Below, in pieces: positions 6,364 through 9,620 of a stretch of 9,620 bases of DNA. Numbering within the stretch: position 1 is the stretch's first letter; every line of letters starts with the position of its first letter. Source of the DNA: Acidimicrobiia bacterium (GTDB lineage Bacteria > Actinomycetota > Acidimicrobiia > Acidimicrobiales > Acidimicrobilacustridaceae). The stretch is taken from positions 1 to 9,620 of the forward strand of contig JAEMTX010000070.1 in the NCBI GenBank assembly GCA_016462055.1, read 5' to 3'. The translations under genes and the position numbers were made by a program. Below the pieces are notes generated by a model. It ran no database searches and was not told the origin of the DNA. It saw only the letters and a program-made list of their open reading frames with translations.

Positions 6364-7281
6364 TCAGGCTGCGTCAGCCTCGATGACACCTTCGATAGCC
6401 CATGTAAGAGTGCGGATCAGCGCCCGTGCCGCGGGTTGAACGATCAGCGGATCAAGGGCTGGGACCAACGGCAGTTTGAGGTCTTCGCGCATCCATGTGG
6501 GGAGCATGCCCACAGCGGCCGGCGCAATCACGCCGTACGCGGCACGGGCCGCAAGCGGAAGGGGAGCGAGCATGAGCCAACGGGCAGCATCGCGAGCCTG
6601 CTGGCCGGCCTCGAGCTCCGGACGAATCTTTTGCATCCATTGGTCGAGTTCGGCGACAGAATGTGCTGACTCGTTGCCCCCGAGTCGGTCGTTAATGATT
6701 GCCATTTCATCGACGTACTGATCGGCTTCAGCGGAAGTCAGAGTTGTTGCTCCGTAGCGTTGATAAGCGCGAAGGAATGAATCGACCTCTGCATGGTGGA
6801 CCCACGAAAGAAGGTGAGGGTCGTTGGCCGAGTACTCGCGGCCATCAGGTGCGAGGCCGACCACTCGTTGATGCACCCGAGTCACCATCTCGAATGCTGC
6901 GGTGGCTTGTTCGGTAGTGCCGAACGTGGTGGCAGCAACAAATTGGCTTGTTGCGCTGAGGCGATCGAGAGGATGGCGCCGGTAATCGGAATGTTCGGCA
7001 ACACCGGCCATAGCGAGCGGATGCATCAACTGCACGAGAAGGGCGCGTAATCCGCCAATGAGCATCGAGCCGTCGGAATGGACTCGCCATGTGACGCTGT
7101 CGGGTCCGAAAAGGCCAGGGTCGCCTTCGAGGGGTTTGGTGAGATCTCGAACTGGAGGATTGTCTCCGGAGATCAGCGTGCGTAGTTCTCGACCCAGCCG
7201 CAACCGGACGTCGCCAAGTGCCGAACCGATCGCTTCAGCAATGGCGGTCAGTCCCGGAGGCAGATTTGGCTCGGAGGTCAT
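6364..7281 (-). CDS. DUF2236 / MpaB-like oxygenase family protein
   Basis: A 305-residue protein resembling the DUF2236 (ER-bound oxygenase MpaB/latex-clearing protein Lcp-type) family, common in actinobacteria. The signature region WRVHSDGSMLIGGLRALL (65-82) continues into VQLMHPLAMAGVAEHS (83-98). Further conserved-looking histidines are His137 in RVHQRVVG and His162/His163 in DPHLLSWVHHAEVDSFL (154-170). Lcp is a b-type haem dioxygenase of rubber; other members are mostly uncharacterised, so an oxidative role with haem is plausible but the substrate is unknown. There is no signal peptide. A hydrophobic Ala/Pro-rich stretch (about 236-262) may associate with membrane. ATG 7281 begins a natural N-terminus and has a TATCCT box 6 nt upstream. 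An in-frame extension to GTG 7602 is rejected because it would run antisense through the cobalamin riboswitch. The gene ends 15 nt from the SDR stop, tail to tail. Confidence 0.82.
   Translation of the reverse strand: MTSEPNLPPGLTAIAEAIGSALGDVRLRLGRELRTLISGDNPPVRDLTKPLEGDPGLFGPDSVTWRVHSDGSMLIGGLRALLVQLMHPLAMAGVAEHSDYRRHPLDRLSATSQFVAATTFGTTEQATAAFEMVTRVHQRVVGLAPDGREYSANDPHLLSWVHHAEVDSFLRAYQRYGATTLTSAEADQYVDEMAIINDRLGGNESAHSVAELDQWMQKIRPELEAGQQARDAARWLMLAPLPLAARAAYGVIAPAAVGMLPTWMREDLKLPLVPALDPLIVQPAARALIRTLTWAIEGVIEADAA
6366..6380. terminator. Small hairpin at the SDR / DUF2236 tail-to-tail junction
   Basis: AGGCTG (6366-6371) pairs with CAGCCT (6375-6380) around CGT, 17 nt after the SDR stop and inside the last codons of the DUF2236 gene. 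It has no T-tract. It is the only terminator-like structure at this very short convergent junction, and may be coincidental. Confidence 0.25.
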
Positions 7282-7287
7282 GAGTTG

Positions 7288-7293
7288 AGGATA
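7288..7293 (-). promoter_or_regulatory. -10 box TATCCT of a probable leaderless promoter for the DUF2236 gene
   Basis: On the minus strand TATCCT is followed by 6 nt (7287-7282) and then ATG 7281, matching the arrangement at the 80 and 2743 starts. No Shine-Dalgarno sequence is present. It supports ATG 7281 as the true start. The plus-strand promoter that must feed the riboswitch lies somewhere in 7282-7380; TTGACG at 7343-7348 could be a -35, but no matching -10 was found. Confidence 0.5.
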
Positions 7294-7379
7294 GGACTTG
7301 TGGGCGCGAAACCGCCGGTCGGACGAGTATCGCTTCCGGTGATTGACGGGGACCACCCCATGTGGTGGGGTGTCATCAC

Positions 7380-7495
7380 AACTTGACCCACCGAAACAGG
7401 GGAAGCCGGTCTGATTCCGGCGCTGACCCGCAACCGTAGGTGGCCTCTGGAGAGATTCTCTGGGCGGCCACGAGCCGGACTGCCTGCTTCGAGGG
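7380..7495 (+). ncRNA. Cobalamin (B12) riboswitch
   Basis: The conserved core is clear. AGGGGAA (7398-7404) is followed by a hairpin GCCGG/CCGGC (7405-7409 with 7417-7421), then the invariant-type GCTGACCCGCAACCGTA (7422-7438). Next is a long arm closed by GTGGCC/GGCCAC (7440-7445 with 7466-7471) and an inner AGAG/CTCT. The B12-box-like GAGCCGGACTGCCTGC (7472-7487) ends the core, and its CCTG (7483-7486) can pair with CAGG (7397-7400). This matches the cobalamin riboswitch family (Rfam RF00174). Outer boundaries are approximate because the closing stems are less clear. It lies on the sense strand of the downstream surface protein and EcfT genes and is expected to reduce their expression when adenosyl- or another cobalamin is bound. 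Confidence 0.93.
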
Positions 7496-7569
7496 GATTG
7501 CTCCATCACAGACCGTCGTCGGATTACGGGAGGTGGGGCTCGGTTCGGTCGGCGGCTTTGGTCCGTGGT

Positions 7570-7597
7570 CCGGTCGGGTCTCGCACCCATAGACCGG
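7570..7597 (+). promoter_or_regulatory. Hairpin downstream of the riboswitch, candidate expression platform
   Basis: CCGGTCGGGT (7570-7579) pairs with ACCC (7585-7588) and GACCGG (7592-7597), with ATA (7589-7591) bulged and CTCGC as loop. That gives a 10-bp stem in the leader between the riboswitch and the first coding region. No T-tract follows, so it is not a standard intrinsic terminator. CGGTC at 7546-7550 and GACCG at 7511-7515 offer competing pairings, as expected for a switch. The remaining leader (7496-7661) shows no other clear element and no good Shine-Dalgarno sequence. Confidence 0.4.
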
Positions 7598-7661
7598 CAC
7601 ACGTAGGCGCCTGTGGCAGACCTGAAATCAGACCAGAAAAAGAATCGAGTAACCGCACCCC

Positions 7662-8516
7662 TTGAGCATCAGCCGTATCTCTTCCGCAATGCTGCGTGCA
7701 CGATTGACGCGCGCGTGTCGAGCGATGGCGATGTGTTGGGTGGTTGTCATCGCGCTCACAGGTTTGATTGTGACGATGAGCGGGCGCGCCGAGGCTTCGT
7801 CGTGCTCTGGTCCACTTTCGGGTGGAGAAATTCGTGTCGTGATTGTTGTTGATGCCACTGATTTCGGCGGTGGATCTTCGGCGACCTGCCTTGTTGTCCC
7901 AACCGGGACCACGGGTTCGCAGTTATTGGCGCGACGCAGCGCAGAACTCGGAACTGGTTCTGTTCGTTATGGGTCAAGTGGTTTGCTCTGTGCGATTGAT
8001 GGGATGCCGGCAACTGGATGCGGCGACCAGAACGCTGGTGGCTATGACTATTGGGGATATTTCAACGTTCCATCGGGAAGTTGGGTCTACGGCAACATCA
8101 ATCCATTCACGCGACGACTTTCCGATGGTGACATCGAGGGCTGGCGGTACGTGCGCGGAGGAAAAGGTTCTGCGCAGGATCCGCCGCCGCGGATCGCGCC
8201 GTCCCGATCGCTCTTTCCAGTACTCGCTCCAAATGTCCCCGCTGTTATCGAGCAGCCAGCAGTAGCGAGTGGAACCGCATCGTTGTCGAGTTCTTCGACA
8301 ACGATCGATGTTGATCGTGAAGCAACTTCCGATCCACCCGATGTCGTTTCGATGGCGACAACAACGCTTGAACCCGCTGCTGTCGAAGGCATTGCACTGG
8401 CGTCATCACGTGCGAGTGACTCAACCATTGGTCGATGGTTCGCTATTGCTGCGGTGTTTGTTCTCATAGCCATGATGGCAGGCGGCGCGTGGATACAGAC
8501 TCGTAGGTCTCGATGA
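7662..8516 (+). CDS. Secreted, membrane-anchored transcobalamin-like (DUF4430-type) protein, probable B12 capture
   Basis: A 284-residue protein in four parts. Residues 1-45 are a signal peptide (basic RARLTRACR, hydrophobic core about 24-40, cleavage likely after AEA45). Residues about 55-167 form a globular domain. Residues about 168-255 are a Pro/Ser/Thr/Ala-rich stalk. A C-terminal transmembrane helix (about 258-277) ends in RRSR, so the domain faces outside. The domain contains GGYDYWGYFNVPSGSWVYGN (126-145) and LSDGDIEGWRYVRGG (153-167), resembling the DUF4430 fold also found in the C-terminal domain of transcobalamin. Cys48, Cys76, Cys110 and Cys120 could form disulfides. As the first gene after a cobalamin riboswitch, overlapping ecfT by 4 nt, it probably captures B12 or a corrinoid for the transporter; this is inferred from context. 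The start is uncertain: TTG 7662 opens the frame, ATG 7689 is an equally good alternative, and neither has a clear Shine-Dalgarno sequence. Confidence 0.72.
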   Translation: MSISRISSAMLRARLTRACRAMAMCWVVVIALTGLIVTMSGRAEASSCSGPLSGGEIRVVIVVDATDFGGGSSATCLVVPTGTTGSQLLARRSAELGTGSVRYGSSGLLCAIDGMPATGCGDQNAGGYDYWGYFNVPSGSWVYGNINPFTRRLSDGDIEGWRYVRGGKGSAQDPPPRIAPSRSLFPVLAPNVPAVIEQPAVASGTASLSSSSTTIDVDREATSDPPDVVSMATTTLEPAAVEGIALASSRASDSTIGRWFAIAAVFVLIAMMAGGAWIQTRRSR

Positions 8517-9613
8517 CTGCGCCGCGACTGCTGCATCCGGGAGCTTGGTGGTTGTGGGCGGTAGGACTCGCTGCATGTGCATTGCGCACGACGAATCCGG
8601 TGCTGCTCTGCCTCATCATCGCTGTCACCGGATGGGTTGTGGTTTCCCGTCGAACCGATGTTCTATGGTCGCGATCATTCGCAAGTTTCTTGCGACTCGG
8701 ACTCATCGTGATTGCTATTCGACTTGTGTTCCAGATTCTTTTCGGGGTTCGAATTCCTGGCACGACACTCTTTTCCATCCCCGAGGTCACCCTTCCGTCT
8801 TGGGCCGCTGGAGTGAGTCTGGGTGGACCAGTCACGCTCGAATCGTTGATGGCGGCGCTCTACCAAGGACTTCGGCTTGCGACGGTGTTGGCCTGTTTCG
8901 GGGCAGCGACCTCGTTATGCAGTCCCTATCGCATGCTGCGAGCCCTTCCTACGGTGCTTTATGAAGCAGGGGTAGCGGTGACAGTGGCGTTCACGTTTGC
9001 GCCGCAGGCGATTGTCGCATCTCGCCAAGTTCGTGAAGCGCGTCGCCTGCGTGGACGTTCCGATCGTGGAGTTCGAGCATGGTCAGCGTCAGCATTGCCG
9101 GTACTCGAAGGAGCGCTCGATCGAGCTGTTGCTCTCGCTGCATCAATGGACAGTCGCGGCTACGGCCGACGGGGTGGAGCATCGGTCTCGCAGCGTCGTC
9201 GTTCGGTTGGTCTGGTTTTGTTGGGTCTCGTCGCCATTGCGATTGGCTCGTATGGACTCCTTGACCCAGGGGCACCGACGATGTTCCGGATCCCCGCGCT
9301 CGCTGTCGGGGTGGCCGCTCTCGTGGGTTCACTCGCCGCTAGCGGTCGTTCCACCGAGCGAACTCGCTATCGACCTGATCCATGGGTGAAACCGGAATGG
9401 ATCGTTTCGCTTGCTGGCCTGATTGCTCTTGCATCGTTTGTTCTTGCAGGGAGAATGAGCGACGCGCTTACTCCTTCGACAAACCCGCTCGAGGTGCCTG
9501 CGGTTCCATTAGTTGCGGTCGTCGGACTTCTCGTCGCAACCCTTCCGTCGTGGTTTGCTCCAACGCCCCCGACACTCGCAACGGTGTCAACGTCGATGGC
9601 GGTCGCAGCATGA
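8513..9613 (+). CDS. Energy-coupling factor (ECF) transporter transmembrane protein, EcfT/CbiQ family
   Basis: A 366-residue polytopic membrane protein, the scaffold that links ECF ATPases to a substrate-binding S component. Hydrophobic segments lie at about 11-45, 58-77, 115-135 and 150-170. The cytoplasmic coupling region then carries both EcfT signature elements: EARRLRG (175-181) and AASMDSRGYG (209-218), the Ala-Arg-Gly type motifs that contact the ATPases. Unlike a standard EcfT of about 250-270 aa, it has a further ~130 residues with additional membrane segments (about 231-250, 258-276, 295-313, 328-346), a longer form that I recall from actinobacterial homologues. ATG 8513 overlaps the preceding stop (ATGA), and its own TGA (9611-9613) overlaps the next ATG, so the genes form one translationally coupled operon. 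Riboswitch control points to cobalamin or a precursor as cargo. No S component is visible in the window. Confidence 0.87.
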   Translation: MTAPRLLHPGAWWLWAVGLAACALRTTNPVLLCLIIAVTGWVVVSRRTDVLWSRSFASFLRLGLIVIAIRLVFQILFGVRIPGTTLFSIPEVTLPSWAAGVSLGGPVTLESLMAALYQGLRLATVLACFGAATSLCSPYRMLRALPTVLYEAGVAVTVAFTFAPQAIVASRQVREARRLRGRSDRGVRAWSASALPVLEGALDRAVALAASMDSRGYGRRGGASVSQRRRSVGLVLLGLVAIAIGSYGLLDPGAPTMFRIPALAVGVAALVGSLAASGRSTERTRYRPDPWVKPEWIVSLAGLIALASFVLAGRMSDALTPSTNPLEVPAVPLVAVVGLLVATLPSWFAPTPPTLATVSTSMAVAA

Positions 9614-9620
9614 TTCGGTT
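9610..9620 (+). CDS. Start of a further operon gene cut by the window edge (probable ECF ATPase)
   Basis: ATG at 9610-9612 overlaps the ecfT stop by 4 nt (ATGA), the same junction type as the previous gene pair. Only Met-Ile-Arg and part of a fourth codon (TT.) are visible. ECF ATPase subunits often open with a short MI.F/L-type N-terminus and usually neighbour EcfT, so an EcfA-type ATP-binding protein is the best guess. The visible bases alone cannot prove it. Confidence 0.45.

Noticed and set aside
7354..7372. CACCCC/GGGGTG hairpin just before the riboswitch as a terminator
   Set aside because: The stem is only 6 bp with alternative pairings and no T-tract; it may belong to the outer riboswitch structure or be fortuitous.
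7282..7602. In-frame minus-strand extension of the DUF2236 gene to a GTG at 7602 (412 aa)
   Set aside because: It runs antisense across the whole cobalamin riboswitch, encodes an Arg/Pro-rich sequence unlike the family, and ATG 7281 has a well-placed -10 box and a normal N-terminus.
7613..7852. GTG-started plus-strand frame upstream of and overlapping the surface protein gene
   Set aside because: Beyond 7662 it is only the shifted frame of the real gene, and it has no ribosome-binding site. A very short leader peptide cannot be excluded but has no positive support.

Overview
The window looks like a chromosomal segment of an actinomycete-type (Actinomycetota) bacterium of moderate GC content. 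Three things point that way: a MurT-GatD lipid II amidation pair, GTG start codons on several genes, and several genes whose only visible promoter element is a TANNNT box about 6 nt before the start codon, as in leaderless actinobacterial transcripts. Placement below phylum is not possible from the sequence alone. No mobile element, CRISPR array, rRNA or tRNA was seen.

Layout. Bases 1-79 hold a GC-rich hairpin and the promoter of a large flavin/iron-sulfur oxidoreductase (80-2185, +). It converges on a type II/Prx5-like peroxiredoxin (2261-2743, -), with a perfect 11-bp hairpin between them (2199-2224). Further right on the minus strand is a tight cluster read from 5411 down to 2822: murT, gatD and a small multi-spanning membrane protein, each overlapping the next by 4 nt. 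gatD is interrupted by an in-frame TGA at 3475-3477. The 52 sense codons after it still read as a normal GatD C-terminus and end exactly on the start codon of the membrane protein gene. Divergent from murT is an SDR-family protein (5578-6348, +) whose catalytic Tyr position is Ser. It converges, 15 nt apart, on a DUF2236/MpaB-like protein (6364-7281, -).

The right end (about 7282-9620, +) is a vitamin B12 uptake module. A clear cobalamin riboswitch (about 7380-7495) precedes a secreted, membrane-anchored protein with a transcobalamin-like DUF4430-type domain (7662-8516). This overlaps by 4 nt an energy-coupling-factor transmembrane protein EcfT/CbiQ (8513-9613), which in turn overlaps by 4 nt the first codons of another gene at the window edge (9610 onward), probably an ECF ATPase.

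How the genes work together. MurT-GatD would amidate the alpha-carboxyl of the D-Glu in lipid II, an envelope function with which the coupled membrane protein may be connected. The riboswitch would switch off the surface B12-binding protein and ECF transporter when cobalamin is plentiful. The remaining oxidoreductases appear to be separate single-gene units. The most notable observations are the interrupted gatD, the riboswitch-controlled surface protein plus ECF module, and the SDR with a degenerate active site.
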